Under the pieces are notes generated by a model. That model was not told where the DNA came from and ran no database searches. It saw only the letters and a list, made by a program, of their open reading frames with translations. This document shows, piece after piece, positions 34,021 to 43,150 of a DNA stretch of 64,000 nt; within the stretch, counting starts at the first letter, position 1, and the number at the start of each line of letters is the position of its first letter. A program made the position numbers and the translations under genes. This stretch comes from Bacteroidota bacterium (GTDB lineage Bacteria; Bacteroidota; Bacteroidia; J057; JADKCL01): NCBI GenBank assembly GCA_016718825.1, contig JADKCL010000010.1:62001-126000 (forward strand), written 5' to 3'.

Positions 34021-35634
34021 ATGAAAAGAATCGGCATTCTATTTAGTACGGCTCTCTTGGTCTTCATTTTCAGCGGATTGAATGGCCAAAACCAAATCCC
34101 GCAAATTAGCAACCTTGTTATCTCGGCCGACACATCCAATCATGTTGTCACCGCAGATTTTGACTTGGACGACCTCGATGGTGACCCGATGGAGGTTTGG
34201 ATCCAAGTTTCAGCCGACTCGGGACGCACTTGGCGCGTCGCCATTGATTCCCTTTCTGGAGATCATGGTTTCCCGATCAACGCTGGAACCGGGAAATCCA
34301 TTTCCTGGCATTATCAGCCATCAACTTTGTCGGCTTACGGCTCCGGTTTGTTGGCCTACCGATTGCGTGTGGTGGCCGATGACCGCCAAACGATCGATCT
34401 TCAAACCATTGCCGACCTTGTAGACAGCACGCGGTTGCACAATGAACTGCTTGCGCTTGAAGGTATCAAACACCGTACTTATGGTGTCCAACACCTCAAC
34501 GATACCAAAGATTCCTTGAAGGCGCTGCTGCAAACGCATAACCTCCACCCCTATCAGCAAGGATCTTCCTTTGGAAACTATGTTTGCCAAAATGTGATCG
34601 GGCGTCGTTCAGGCACCCGCCGAGACAGTGCTTGTTGGCAAATTTCAGGGCACTATGATACCGTGAGCAATGCGCCGGGAGGTGATGACAATGCGACCGC
34701 GGTCGCTTGTGTGAGCGAGGCTGTGCGCGTGCTTTCGCAGTTTCAGACCAAGGAATCCCTTAAATTTTTCTATTTTGACTTGGAGGAAGCCGGCTTGATC
34801 GGCAGCTATCAATACATCACATCTGCCGTTCCTGAATGGGAAGAACCCAAAGGCTTGCTCAATATGGACTGCGTCGGCTACTACAGTGAGGCCCCCAATT
34901 CCCAAGTCATGCCAACCGGCTTCAACATCCTCTTTCCAGCCGCCTACAACGAAGTAGCGGCTGATTCCTTTCGCGGCAATTTTCTGACCAGTGTTGTCAA
35001 TACCAATTCCAGCTGGCTCGACACAACGTTCCAATCCACTGCCGCAGCGCACGTTCCTGGTCTAAAGGCAATTAAGCTGGAAGTCACAGGGACAGGGCTT
35101 CTCACAGTTGACTTGCGCCGCAGTGACCATGCTCCCTTTTGGGATGCAGGCTATCCTGCCATCTTTTTCACCGATGGGGCTAACTTCCGCAATCCCAATT
35201 ACCATACACCCCAAGATACCGTTGGTGCGATCAACATGGATTTTTATGTCAAAAATGTCCGAGCCATCGTGACGACACTCGCAAGACTTGCACAATTGGA
35301 GCACAGCGATGTCGAAGAAAGCGGCTATTTTGACATCAATGTCCCCGTTGGGATGACGGATGGCCTTCAATATTCGCTGAGCCCAAAACTTCAAGTCGTT
35401 CCAAATCCGAGCGACGGACGCCTCGAATTCAGGATGGACCTGCCCGTTGCTGGCAATGTGCGGCTAGAATTGCGCAACCACCATGGTCAACTTGTGCAGG
35501 TCGTCGAAAACGGTTGGCGCGAGGCGGGCGCGCATCGCCTGCGCTATGATCAACAGCTTTCTCAGGGTTACTACGCCGTTTTTCTCACAACGGACGCGGG
35601 AAGTGCCTATCATCCTTTGGTCATCCAGCGCTGA
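34021..35634 (+). CDS. M28 family metallopeptidase with type IX sorting domain
   Basis: A 537-residue secreted protein. The signal peptide ends near LNGQ. A short beta domain precedes the M28 aminopeptidase domain, where the zinc ligands are visible in GHYDTV, GGDDNATAVA, DLEEAGLIGS and LNMDCVGYY, with a final His in NYHTPQDT. The last 80 residues (LQVVPNPSDGRLEF ... GYYAVFLTTDAGSAYHPLVIQR) form a type A sorting domain for the type IX system. Inferred role: extracellular aminopeptidase in protein degradation. A terminator follows. Confidence 0.93.
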   Translation: MKRIGILFSTALLVFIFSGLNGQNQIPQISNLVISADTSNHVVTADFDLDDLDGDPMEVWIQVSADSGRTWRVAIDSLSGDHGFPINAGTGKSISWHYQPSTLSAYGSGLLAYRLRVVADDRQTIDLQTIADLVDSTRLHNELLALEGIKHRTYGVQHLNDTKDSLKALLQTHNLHPYQQGSSFGNYVCQNVIGRRSGTRRDSACWQISGHYDTVSNAPGGDDNATAVACVSEAVRVLSQFQTKESLKFFYFDLEEAGLIGSYQYITSAVPEWEEPKGLLNMDCVGYYSEAPNSQVMPTGFNILFPAAYNEVAADSFRGNFLTSVVNTNSSWLDTTFQSTAAAHVPGLKAIKLEVTGTGLLTVDLRRSDHAPFWDAGYPAIFFTDGANFRNPNYHTPQDTVGAINMDFYVKNVRAIVTTLARLAQLEHSDVEESGYFDINVPVGMTDGLQYSLSPKLQVVPNPSDGRLEFRMDLPVAGNVRLELRNHHGQLVQVVENGWREAGAHRLRYDQQLSQGYYAVFLTTDAGSAYHPLVIQR

Positions 35635-35652
35635 AATCGACCTACAAGGTCA

Positions 35653-35688
35653 AAAAAAATGCAATCCTGCTTGGGATTGCATTTTTTT
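35653..35688. terminator. Bidirectional intrinsic terminator
   Basis: A7, TGCAATCC, a 6-nt loop, GGATTGCA and T7 make a near-perfect hairpin between the convergent M28 peptidase and dioxygenase-family genes. Confidence 0.9.
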
Positions 35689-35709
35689 GATCCTCTTGAA
35701 AAGGCTCGG

Positions 35710-36594
35710 TCAATCCAGTTTCAAATCACCCCAAGCGGCAATTTCTGCTTCAGACCAGAGTTCGGGAAAGAAAATGCGTCGTTGGTGGCGGGGATGAAGA
35801 TATTCCTTCCATTTGCTGCCGCCTGTGCCTTCTGCATCTGCACCGTCCAGATAACGGCATGCCGCATTGTAATGCACGAGTGGCCATTCTTGGTTAAAAA
35901 TCCAATCCAATTTGCGCATTTCGGCGGTGACTTCAGCCAATTGCGCGGTCGTCACTCCAGCCTTTTGCAGGCGCTGAAATTGCTGCCAAAGGTTGCGTTG
36001 CCGGTAAATGTGCCCAAGTGAAAGGAATTCCTTCCCGTATTTGTCTTCGTATTGGATCAGGGTTGGCGTACGGTCGCCCGTTTCCCGATTCAATCCGGCA
36101 GCACGCCAATACAGTTCGGGAATCAGCACTTCAATGGAGTCAGCAACCGACATCGAGGCACGCTTCTCTTTTCGCACCAAATGGATCAAATCAGTGGCCA
36201 AAAATTCGAATTTGCGAAATTGAAAGCTCTGAAAACCGCTTGCGGGAGCCAAGGCATGCCGGAAAGTATTGTATTGCCCGGGATCCATGCCCTCGCTCAT
36301 CACATCAAAACTTTGGGCGCACATAAGAAGGTAACGATGGATGCGCCCGAGCTTGTTGACAAACGTTTCAGGGCTTGGCGGATGGGTTTCGTCTGCCGTT
36401 AACTGATCCATCTCATGCAATGCCAACATCAGCAGCAGCTCCGTCACTTGGTGATACCCAATGAAGATTTTCTCGTCAGGGAAGTTGGTTCGCGGCTTTT
36501 GTAGGCTTAGGAGAATATCAACCCCCACATAGTCCCAGTAATTGACGGGGACGAGGTCGGAGGGTTGAAGTTCGCGGGCTTTGAAATTTTCCAT
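35710..36594 (-). CDS. Tryptophan 2,3-dioxygenase family protein
   Basis: A 294-residue cytosolic protein with family landmarks: NYWDYVGVDILLSLQKPRTN, FIGYHQVTELLLMLALHEMD (heme-pocket region), FRHALAPASGFQSFQFRKFEF, and a C-terminal WPLVHYNAACRYLDG then TGGSKWKEYL. Such proteins use heme to open the tryptophan indole ring to N-formylkynurenine, the first step of the kynurenine pathway. No other kynurenine-pathway gene is in the window, so substrate and role are inferred. The ATG at 36594 starts at the conserved domain. Confidence 0.88.
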   Translation of the reverse strand: MENFKARELQPSDLVPVNYWDYVGVDILLSLQKPRTNFPDEKIFIGYHQVTELLLMLALHEMDQLTADETHPPSPETFVNKLGRIHRYLLMCAQSFDVMSEGMDPGQYNTFRHALAPASGFQSFQFRKFEFLATDLIHLVRKEKRASMSVADSIEVLIPELYWRAAGLNRETGDRTPTLIQYEDKYGKEFLSLGHIYRQRNLWQQFQRLQKAGVTTAQLAEVTAEMRKLDWIFNQEWPLVHYNAACRYLDGADAEGTGGSKWKEYLHPRHQRRIFFPELWSEAEIAAWGDLKLD

Positions 36595-36756
36595 TTTTGC
36601 AATTTTGGAAAGGCAAGTTCGGTTGTGATTGGCTTTGATAATATGACGAATATCAGGCCACCTCAAATCGGGATTTGTCGCATTTCGATTGAATTCACCG
36701 TATTTGGATGAAATAACTTCCCTCGAAAGAAAATTTTCATCCGAACCGATCTTTCC

Positions 36757-36764
36757 TATCTTTG
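36757..36764 (+). promoter_or_regulatory. -7 box for tRNA-Ser(CGA)
   Basis: TATCTTTG, a TAnnTTTG match ending 4 nt before the 5' end of the tRNA, as expected for a tRNA promoter with a very short leader. Confidence 0.6.
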
Positions 36765-36768
36765 CAGC

Positions 36769-36855
36769 GGAGATGTGCCAGAGTGGTCGAATGGGTCGCA
36801 CTCGAAATGCGAAGTATGGGCAACTGTACCAGGGGTTCGAATCCCTTCATCTCCG
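36769..36855 (+). tRNA. tRNA-Ser (anticodon CGA)
   Basis: An 87-nt cloverleaf with a long variable arm. The acceptor stem pairs GGAGATG with CATCTCC; the anticodon loop CTCGAAA holds CGA; the T-loop is GGTTCGAATCC. CCA is not encoded. Confidence 0.95.
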
Positions 36856-36940
36856 CACCGCGAAGCGATGCGAAGGACGAGTTTTTGGGACGGGGACGAA
36901 CGATGTTCGTTTCATTTTCTAAAGCTTGTCCTTTGTTTTT

Positions 36941-38971
36941 TTACAAATCCCCTGTCGATTCCAATCCCTTCATCGGCACCAAATGCCCGATAGAATAATA
37001 CTCATCTCCTCCAATCCCATCGATGCGAATGGCATCAAAACCATTGGATGCCGGAGGTTCGGGCACGGTCAGCGTATCCACGATCATTCCTGATTGCGAC
37101 CAATTCCCCGGAATGCGTACTTCGCCAATTGCGACATCGTTTCGAAGAAACTGAACGATGTATTCGGCTTGCGGGAAAAGGCTGATTTCAAAAAACCTGA
37201 ACGGCTTGTGATCACCCAAATGCACCGTCAGCGGTCGATGATTGTAGATTTCGACTTGTCCATTGCTTCCGTAAGGCTCCCCTGCGGGGTGTCGCATGCT
37301 GAGTTCGTCGAGTCCAATATCGAGCCGACTTGGATGGCGGTAAAAGGCCTTGTTGATCAACCGGTCATACTTTCCCAAATTGAAGTGGTAAATTTCACTC
37401 CATCGTTTTGCAGTCCACAATGGGCCTTTTGTGACGGTACACAAACGGTTGTAATACTCACGCAGTTGGCCATCATCCAAATGGTTTTCCCCTGTGCGCA
37501 AGGTCTTGCGATACCCACGCGGGAATACCCTTTCAAAATGCCCGATTCGCCAGTCGGGAAGATCACTCATCGGCAGGCGCGCAAGTAAGGGATCCGCGAG
37601 GGCGTAACGGTCCACCACGTGCACGGAAGGACCTTCGCCGTAACCTTGATAACCTAAAAAGTCCCAAAAGAGTACCCGGCGAGCGTCCATGGTTTGAGAA
37701 TTCTCATCGAGTCTTCGCTCATTCGCGAGCACCCACATCGTATCGTCCAATGCCGTCAATGCGGCTGCATCATGGTACCATCCGCGCTCACTTGCAATTC
37801 CGTGGGAATCGACCATGGAGCGAGGCGGTTGTTGAGGGCGCCAACCATTGTACCATGGATTGAGCAGGTTGGCCATTCCTGTCAGAAGGAGTCCCAGCCA
37901 AATCCAGCGTGCAAACCAGCGCGCCTCGAGTGCGCGACCCAACAAGATTGCAGATCCCAGAAAAGGAAGGAAGAAAAAGCGCCCAGCCATGAAGTCGCCG
38001 CCGATGCGGGCGATATAGATCGCATACAAAAAGATCCCCAAGGCCAGCCGGCGTTCTCTTCGAAAAAACGGAAACAAGCTCAACGCCAACCCCACAACGA
38101 TCGTCAACAGTGTAAGCGGATCGTTTTGCCAACAATTGAGGAAATACCAATACCCATGCTGCCAATATTCGGATTGGGAAATCCCCGAATTGAGCTTGGC
38201 ATACGCGGTATTTGGAAAAGGAAAACCATAGTAGGCAATCGCAAAGGCCTCCCAGAGGAAAAAAGGCAAAAAGCCAAGCAATAGCAGCCCCACAACTGAC
38301 CTCGACCGCATTTGCCAAGCCAAAGACACCAATGCCGGCAGGTAAAGCAGGGCGGTATCCATTCGACTGACCATGCCAAACGCAGCAATCAGGCTGAGCA
38401 GCAAGACCTTCCGCCGTCCTGCCTCGACATTCCAAAACACCGCATAAAACAGCGTGAGCAAAAACCCATTCAAGGCATTTTCCAATCCTGAGGTCGAAAA
38501 TTCTACAAAACTGACCGACCATCCCAAAAGGAAAACAACCATCACTCCGGCCCAGCTTCCGTTGAATATGCGGCGGTGCAGCAGCAAAAGTGTACCCAGA
38601 AGGATAAAAAGCGACATTCCGATGGCGGTGAAATAGGCCTCGCCAGTGAAGAAGTAGATGCCGGAAAACAACAGCATCCACAGCGGATTGGTATAGGTTT
38701 GGACACGTTCCGAAAGGTTGTAGACGGGACCATGGCCCTGCGTAAGATGGAAGCAAGTGCGAAAGGTGATGTAGGCATCGTCACAAACCCAGGCATTGAG
38801 TAGGACAACGAACAAAAGCGACAAGGAGGCCGCCCAGATCCAAATCCGGGGAGCAGTCTGCGTTATTGAATACGGCCAATTATCGCGTTGTTGCTTCAAG
38901 TGGTCAATATCGGCATTTTGCGTTGACGGCAAACCAGCCACGTTGTAAAAACAATGCGGTTCCCTTTTCAC
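36941..38971 (-). CDS. GT-C superfamily glycosyltransferase, AftB-like
   Basis: A 676-residue inner-membrane protein. About ten hydrophobic segments (residues 45-360) are followed by a large soluble C-terminal domain. The first extracytoplasmic loop has NAWVCDDAYITFRTCFHLTQG and ERVQTYTNPLWMLL, matching the catalytic-loop pattern of lipid-linked GT-C transferases of the AftB type (DDAY/FISFR ... ERVQxYTxPLW). These add a sugar from a polyprenyl-phosphate donor outside the membrane. Donor and acceptor here are unknown; surface polysaccharide is likely. The only start near the N-terminus is GTG at 38971. Confidence 0.75.
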   Translation of the reverse strand: MKREPHCFYNVAGLPSTQNADIDHLKQQRDNWPYSITQTAPRIWIWAASLSLLFVVLLNAWVCDDAYITFRTCFHLTQGHGPVYNLSERVQTYTNPLWMLLFSGIYFFTGEAYFTAIGMSLFILLGTLLLLHRRIFNGSWAGVMVVFLLGWSVSFVEFSTSGLENALNGFLLTLFYAVFWNVEAGRRKVLLLSLIAAFGMVSRMDTALLYLPALVSLAWQMRSRSVVGLLLLGFLPFFLWEAFAIAYYGFPFPNTAYAKLNSGISQSEYWQHGYWYFLNCWQNDPLTLLTIVVGLALSLFPFFRRERRLALGIFLYAIYIARIGGDFMAGRFFFLPFLGSAILLGRALEARWFARWIWLGLLLTGMANLLNPWYNGWRPQQPPRSMVDSHGIASERGWYHDAAALTALDDTMWVLANERRLDENSQTMDARRVLFWDFLGYQGYGEGPSVHVVDRYALADPLLARLPMSDLPDWRIGHFERVFPRGYRKTLRTGENHLDDGQLREYYNRLCTVTKGPLWTAKRWSEIYHFNLGKYDRLINKAFYRHPSRLDIGLDELSMRHPAGEPYGSNGQVEIYNHRPLTVHLGDHKPFRFFEISLFPQAEYIVQFLRNDVAIGEVRIPGNWSQSGMIVDTLTVPEPPASNGFDAIRIDGIGGDEYYSIGHLVPMKGLESTGDL

Positions 38972-39000
38972 CAGAATGACTTAGGCACGAATGCAGTTCC

Positions 39001-39603
39001 TCAAATGACTTTTATGCCAAGTCGTTTCGCTATTGCTTCCTCAACGAGGTATTCTCGCTCCAGTGGAACCTCGGGAAAGTCAGTTCTCCTTGCTTTGGCA
39101 ATCGGGGCAATCAATCGTGCAAGCGGCGTAACATCCTCGACGCGAATGATATATTTTTCAACGTAGTCCGGCAAAATGGAATCCCTCAGGCCAAGCTGAA
39201 TCGCCCGCCTATTCAATGGCTTTCCGTCCAGACCGCGTTCGGGATCCCATTGACAAACCACCTTGGCTTTTTTCAAGGCAGCTTGCCATTCAAATTCCGT
39301 GGAATAAACGCGCGGGTCGAAATGGGACTGCACACTGTTTTCCAAAATTTCCAGCCAGGCCCAATGGTGAATTTTGATCTTGGCAATCGCCTCCATACGG
39401 TGTTTGGTGGCGTATTCAGAGCGGTGTAAGGTCCAGGCAAAGGAGGGTTTGATCCAACTTGTGCGGTCCAATCCGAATCCTTTTCCAAAGGTCCCTTCCT
39501 TCACTGCGAATTCGACAATTTTGGGTGTAAATGCCTGATATACAAAGACGCCCTCTTCGTCATAGGCGCAGTAGATTTTCTGATTCGGATGATCGCCAGC
39601 CAT
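39001..39603 (-). CDS. DUF4291 domain protein
   Basis: A 200-residue soluble protein matching DUF4291: IYCAYDEEGVFVYQAFTPKIVEFAV, TSWIKPSFAWTLHRSEYATKHRMEAIAKIKI and VVCQWDPERGLDGKPLNRRAIQLGLR are the family's recognisable blocks. Function is unknown; there is no signal peptide or membrane segment. It lies 29 nt upstream (in its own sense) of the GT-C gene and divergent from the FadL-type gene. Confidence 0.85.
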   Translation of the reverse strand: MAGDHPNQKIYCAYDEEGVFVYQAFTPKIVEFAVKEGTFGKGFGLDRTSWIKPSFAWTLHRSEYATKHRMEAIAKIKIHHWAWLEILENSVQSHFDPRVYSTEFEWQAALKKAKVVCQWDPERGLDGKPLNRRAIQLGLRDSILPDYVEKYIIRVEDVTPLARLIAPIAKARRTDFPEVPLEREYLVEEAIAKRLGIKVI

Positions 39604-39716
39604 AGTTCACCAATTTAGGCAAGAAATTCATAGGCAATCGTGCAATTGACCTTGAATCCCTGATTTTCGCCGTTCGGATTTGCAATCTTGTAGGTTTTGC
39701 TTACATTCAATCCCGA

Positions 39717-41003
39717 ATGAAGAATACGATCAAAATAGCTGTTTTTACAGCCATGATGCTGTTTCTGAAGGGAAATTCGCTGTTTGGCGGCGGCTTTCAA
39801 GTCAACCTTCAAGGTGTTGCCCAGACGGGTATGGGCCATTGCGGCGCAGGCTTGGCTTTTGATGCATCCGTGCAATGCTTTAATCCCGGCGGATTGGCAT
39901 TTGCGCCATCCAGTGCCACGGTGGGCATTACGCCGATTTTCGCGCGGATCAGCTACCTCGCCCCAAGCCCGGACAACTACACGACGACCAACGAAAAAAC
40001 GATTTCGCCCCCGTTTAATGCCTACGGCAGTTACCGGCTGAGGCTGAATGACAAGCATTCGATTGCCATCGGCGCAGCCGTTTACACGCCATTCGGAAGC
40101 CGTGTGCGGTATGCCGACGATTGGAAAGGCCAATTTGCACTCCGCGAAATCTCGCTCAAAACGATTTTCATTCAACCCACAATCGGGTACAAGTTCAGTG
40201 ACAAGTTCGGGATTGGGGGCGGCCCTATTTTCGCAACGGGAAATGTGCTTTTGCGCCGGGGAATGCCGGTACAATTCATGGACGGAAGTTATGGCGAGGC
40301 AAGATTGAGCGCTAGCGGCAAAGGAATGGGCTTCAATGTCGGGACCATGTTTCGGCCAATTCCGGCACTTACCCTCGGATTGAGTTACCGTTCAGGCATT
40401 TCGTTCAAGGCGGAAGATGGTCAAGCCAATTTTGATGTTCCGACTGCCTTGGCAGAATATTTCCCTAGCACTGCATTTTCTGGCGCGATCGCATTGCCGG
40501 CAATGGGAACCTTGGGTGGCGCCTACGTCCTCCACGACAAGCATACCTTTGCCTTGGATGCCAACTATGTTTTCTGGAACGTGTATGACAGCCTCAATTT
40601 TGACTTCAAGGACAATACCGACAAGCTCGATGACTTGAAGTCTGCAAAAAACTATAAAAACAGCATGATTTTCCGTGCCGGCTATCAAGGCGAATTGATG
40701 CGCAACCTGTTTGTGCGGGGTGGACTGACGGTGGATTTGACACCTGTTCCGGATGGATATTTGACGCCCGAAACTCCCGACGCCGACAAAATCGCCGTTT
40801 CTGCGGGCTTGGGCTATCGTTGGAAAGGTTTGCAAGTTGATGCAAGTTTTCTTTGGGTCGAAGGTCAATCGCGGACGGACATCAATTTGGAAACGAATTT
40901 TGGCGGCACGTTTAAAGGCAGAGCCTTTATCCCGGGTTTGGGAATCACCTATACCTTTGAAAAGCGTGGCGACAACCGCATGCCTGAGGCAACTCCTTTG
41001 TAA
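39717..41003 (+). CDS. OmpP1/FadL/TodX-family outer-membrane transporter
   Basis: A 428-residue protein with a signal peptide ending near NSLFGGG. The mature N-terminus FQVNLQGVAQTGMGHCGAGLAFDASVQCFNPGGLAF is the plug-like start typical of FadL-family channels, followed by a 14-strand-type barrel with repeated YGSYRLRLNDKHSIAIGAAVYTPFGS-like strands and a final ITYTFEKR strand. The family imports long-chain fatty acids or other hydrophobic compounds. Substrate unknown. Confidence 0.92.
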   Translation: MKNTIKIAVFTAMMLFLKGNSLFGGGFQVNLQGVAQTGMGHCGAGLAFDASVQCFNPGGLAFAPSSATVGITPIFARISYLAPSPDNYTTTNEKTISPPFNAYGSYRLRLNDKHSIAIGAAVYTPFGSRVRYADDWKGQFALREISLKTIFIQPTIGYKFSDKFGIGGGPIFATGNVLLRRGMPVQFMDGSYGEARLSASGKGMGFNVGTMFRPIPALTLGLSYRSGISFKAEDGQANFDVPTALAEYFPSTAFSGAIALPAMGTLGGAYVLHDKHTFALDANYVFWNVYDSLNFDFKDNTDKLDDLKSAKNYKNSMIFRAGYQGELMRNLFVRGGLTVDLTPVPDGYLTPETPDADKIAVSAGLGYRWKGLQVDASFLWVEGQSRTDINLETNFGGTFKGRAFIPGLGITYTFEKRGDNRMPEATPL

Positions 41004-41041
41004 ATTCGTTCATCCTCAATAAGATAATCACTCAAAACATT

Positions 41042-41506
41042 ATGCAAGATCTCAGCAAGTATTTTACAATGGTCGAGGAAATCATTCAGAGCCTCGGCGT
41101 TGACCCATCCCTCTGTCGCGGTCAAAATCCCGGACAGTACAGTCTGATGCTCGGAAGTGCCCGCGTTTGGATTGACGTTTGGTACATCGAAAGCCAAAGC
41201 CGCTCCTATTTCCAGGCGATGTCTCCGGTGATGCGCCTTCCGATTCTCCAAAGCCAGCATGCATTTTTCCAAGAGCTGCTGGAAATCAACGACAAACTGT
41301 ATGGCGTGGCCTTCACGGTTTACAACGGTTGGGCATGGTTGAAGCACATTCGCGAGACCGACGGGCTTGACAAATCGGAAGCTGAAGCCATGATTCACCG
41401 CATCGGCGTCTATGCCGATCAGTATGATGATTACCTCAAAGGCAAATACGGTGAGGCGCCGATCATCGGAAGTGCTGCACCGGGTGCGCCGGGTCAGGCG
41501 CTCTGA
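41042..41506 (+). CDS. YbjN-like small protein
   Basis: A 154-residue soluble protein. The first 110 residues (YFTMVEEIIQSLGVDPSLCRG ... ARVWIDVWYIESQSRSYFQAMSPVMRLP ... FFQELLEINDKLYGVAFTVYNGWAWLK) fit the YbjN/type III chaperone-like alpha-beta fold; a helix and a short Pro/Gly/Ala tail follow. Related proteins are poorly characterised and thought to bind partner proteins. It lies 38 nt after the FadL-type gene and is closed by a strong terminator. Confidence 0.7.
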   Translation: MQDLSKYFTMVEEIIQSLGVDPSLCRGQNPGQYSLMLGSARVWIDVWYIESQSRSYFQAMSPVMRLPILQSQHAFFQELLEINDKLYGVAFTVYNGWAWLKHIRETDGLDKSEAEAMIHRIGVYADQYDDYLKGKYGEAPIIGSAAPGAPGQAL

Positions 41507-41519
41507 TTTACAAATGACG

Positions 41520-41558
41520 AAAAGCGATCCGCGGAGCTATTCCTCGGATCGCTTTTCT
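41520..41558. terminator. Intrinsic terminator
   Basis: AAAGCGATCCG (41521-41531) pairs with CGGATCGCTTT (41545-41555) around a 13-nt loop, with A and T tracts at the ends. Its stem shares the core AAGCGATCCG with the terminator at 907-945. Confidence 0.85.
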
Positions 41559-41624
41559 ATTTCAGCCTGATTTACAATCGACTATAAATTATCCACATTA
41601 CGCTTCCATTCTCAAACGAAAAAA

Positions 41625-41632
41625 TATCTTTG
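41625..41632 (+). promoter_or_regulatory. -7 box with long structured leader
   Basis: TATCTTTG followed by CACC. Transcription would start near 41639, about 165 nt before the ATG at 41803. Confidence 0.5.
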
Positions 41633-41643
41633 CACCCCGCGTC

Positions 41644-41699
41644 GGGCGACGATAAACAGGGTTGGAAAACAGTTGCGCAGCTGCACCACCGCGTCGCCC
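41644..41699 (+). other. Inverted repeat in the 5' leader
   Basis: GGGCGACG (41644-41651) pairs with CGTCGCCC (41692-41699), enclosing a 40-nt segment that includes the self-complementary GCAGCTGC. It lies directly after the predicted start of transcription. It matches no riboswitch class known to me. Confidence 0.45.
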
Positions 41700-41802
41700 C
41701 TCAAACCTCTTCGCTACACGCGAAATTCTGTTCTCGGCTATAGGCTGGAATCAGGAGGGATCAATTGATGGTTTTCAACGATTGTATCCTAAAAAGCATT
41801 TT

Positions 41803-42351
41803 ATGAAGGCAATTTTTGTGGACAGCAAAAAGAAGTCCGAGGCGACTTTGTCCAAACTGTATCCCGGCGCACGCATCATTGATGTCACCTCAAAGGCGAC
41901 CGACGATTTTGTGCGATTCAGTCCGTTTTTTCCACTGAAAGGCATTCCAATCCCGTTTTCGGAGCCGCGCACGGCAAAATGTGTCGAGGGTATCTGGCAG
42001 GGGCTGAAGGTGTTTGAAAATGCCGACATTTCTACCGGTTGCTTCGCCAACGACACGATGAAGGACCTCAAGCGCACCGTACGAAAGTATGGCGCACCCA
42101 AAGGCCACCGCAAGGGCATCGATGGCAAGGAACTGCTGGGCTATATCGAAGCCCGGCTCCAAATCTACCTTCCCTCCTACCGGTGGGTGCTGGAAAACCG
42201 GCTTCAACCCGAGTTGCGGAAACTGCGCACGATCCTCGAAAAGCAGGACATCGTGCTGCTGGATTATGAAACCAATGGCGATGTGATGGATCCGCGCAAA
42301 CCCTTGTCCCATGCGAGCCTGATCAAGGCGTATCTCGAGGAAAGCCGCTGA
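41803..42351 (+). CDS. Unknown protein, resembles DUF6939
   Basis: A 182-residue soluble protein. Blocks such as LYPGARIIDVTSKA, VRFSPFFPLKGIPIPFSEP, KCVEGIWQGLKVF, YLPSYRWVLENRL and IVLLDYETNGDVMDPRKPLSHASLI recall the DUF6939 family found mainly in actinobacteria, whose function is unknown. This family link is from memory and tentative. The ATG at 41803 is chosen because the region before it is a structured leader downstream of a promoter. It has no signal peptide. Sporadic distribution across phyla would suggest transfer, which cannot be tested here. Confidence 0.6.
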   Translation: MKAIFVDSKKKSEATLSKLYPGARIIDVTSKATDDFVRFSPFFPLKGIPIPFSEPRTAKCVEGIWQGLKVFENADISTGCFANDTMKDLKRTVRKYGAPKGHRKGIDGKELLGYIEARLQIYLPSYRWVLENRLQPELRKLRTILEKQDIVLLDYETNGDVMDPRKPLSHASLIKAYLEESR

Positions 42352-42488
42352 TTTTCAACTGCGACGTGGCTGGGCAATTCAGGGAAAGTAATGCGCATTA
42401 CATTTTCTGAATTGCCTTGCCGCGCTTTCGACTCAAAATCAAGCACCACCCAAGCAACATTTCACCGACGAATCTCTGATCTTTGGAA

Positions 42489-43112
42489 ATGCATTGGCTT
42501 CAACTCCAACATCGCTCCCGCAACGAAAAAGAAGGTCATCCGCCGATCATTCACCTCCATCGCCCCGTGAATCTCAAAACCCTCAAGGAGATGGAGAAGG
42601 GAAAGGACTACATCGAATATCTCATCGATGACGTTCCGCTTTCAACGCATTTTGCAATCAAGTACGGGTGGGAAACGAACTTCATAGAAATCGAGAACAA
42701 GTGTCCCATCGGTTGGTTTGGACATTTGCCTTCGGATGTCGTGACCTTAAAACGGCTCTTGAACCTCCCCGTTGCGCAACAGGATGTGGAGCGAATGGTT
42801 GGCAAAGAAAGAAGCCCCGAGGAGCGAGCCATTGGCATTTCCTCGTTGCTAAAGCATTTTCAAGACGAATGGATCATGTTTTATTGTTGCCCAATCTGCG
42901 GAGATCCGCTTTGTGGCGGCATGGCAGGTAGAATTCGCGAAACAGAAGAACATTTCATCTGGTATTTTGGCACCGAGGAACCCGTTGACGAATTTGCCTT
43001 TGAAAAGGCCCCTTATCGAAACGTGTTACTGTCGCTTCTAAGGGAAATTGAGGCGGAAATTCAGGATTCAGAAGGAACAAAGAAGGAATCCTTGTGCTCG
43101 AATTCGGATTAA
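42489..43112 (+). CDS. Unknown protein with CPICGDPLCGG zinc-like motif
   Basis: A 207-residue soluble protein, not recognised. It begins with a polar region (HWLQLQHRSRNEKEGHPPIIHLHRPVN), has a central strand/helix part, and at about residue 138 has FYCCPICGDPLCGGMAGRI, a cluster of cysteines that could bind zinc. The C-terminus is acidic and helical. A TTG two codons upstream is an alternative start. It stands between the DUF6939-like gene and an esterase gene and shows no link to either. Confidence 0.6.
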   Translation: MHWLQLQHRSRNEKEGHPPIIHLHRPVNLKTLKEMEKGKDYIEYLIDDVPLSTHFAIKYGWETNFIEIENKCPIGWFGHLPSDVVTLKRLLNLPVAQQDVERMVGKERSPEERAIGISSLLKHFQDEWIMFYCCPICGDPLCGGMAGRIRETEEHFIWYFGTEEPVDEFAFEKAPYRNVLLSLLREIEAEIQDSEGTKKESLCSNSD

Positions 43113-43150
43113 GTACCATGCTAAAGATGCATTTAAGCCTAAATTGCGGG

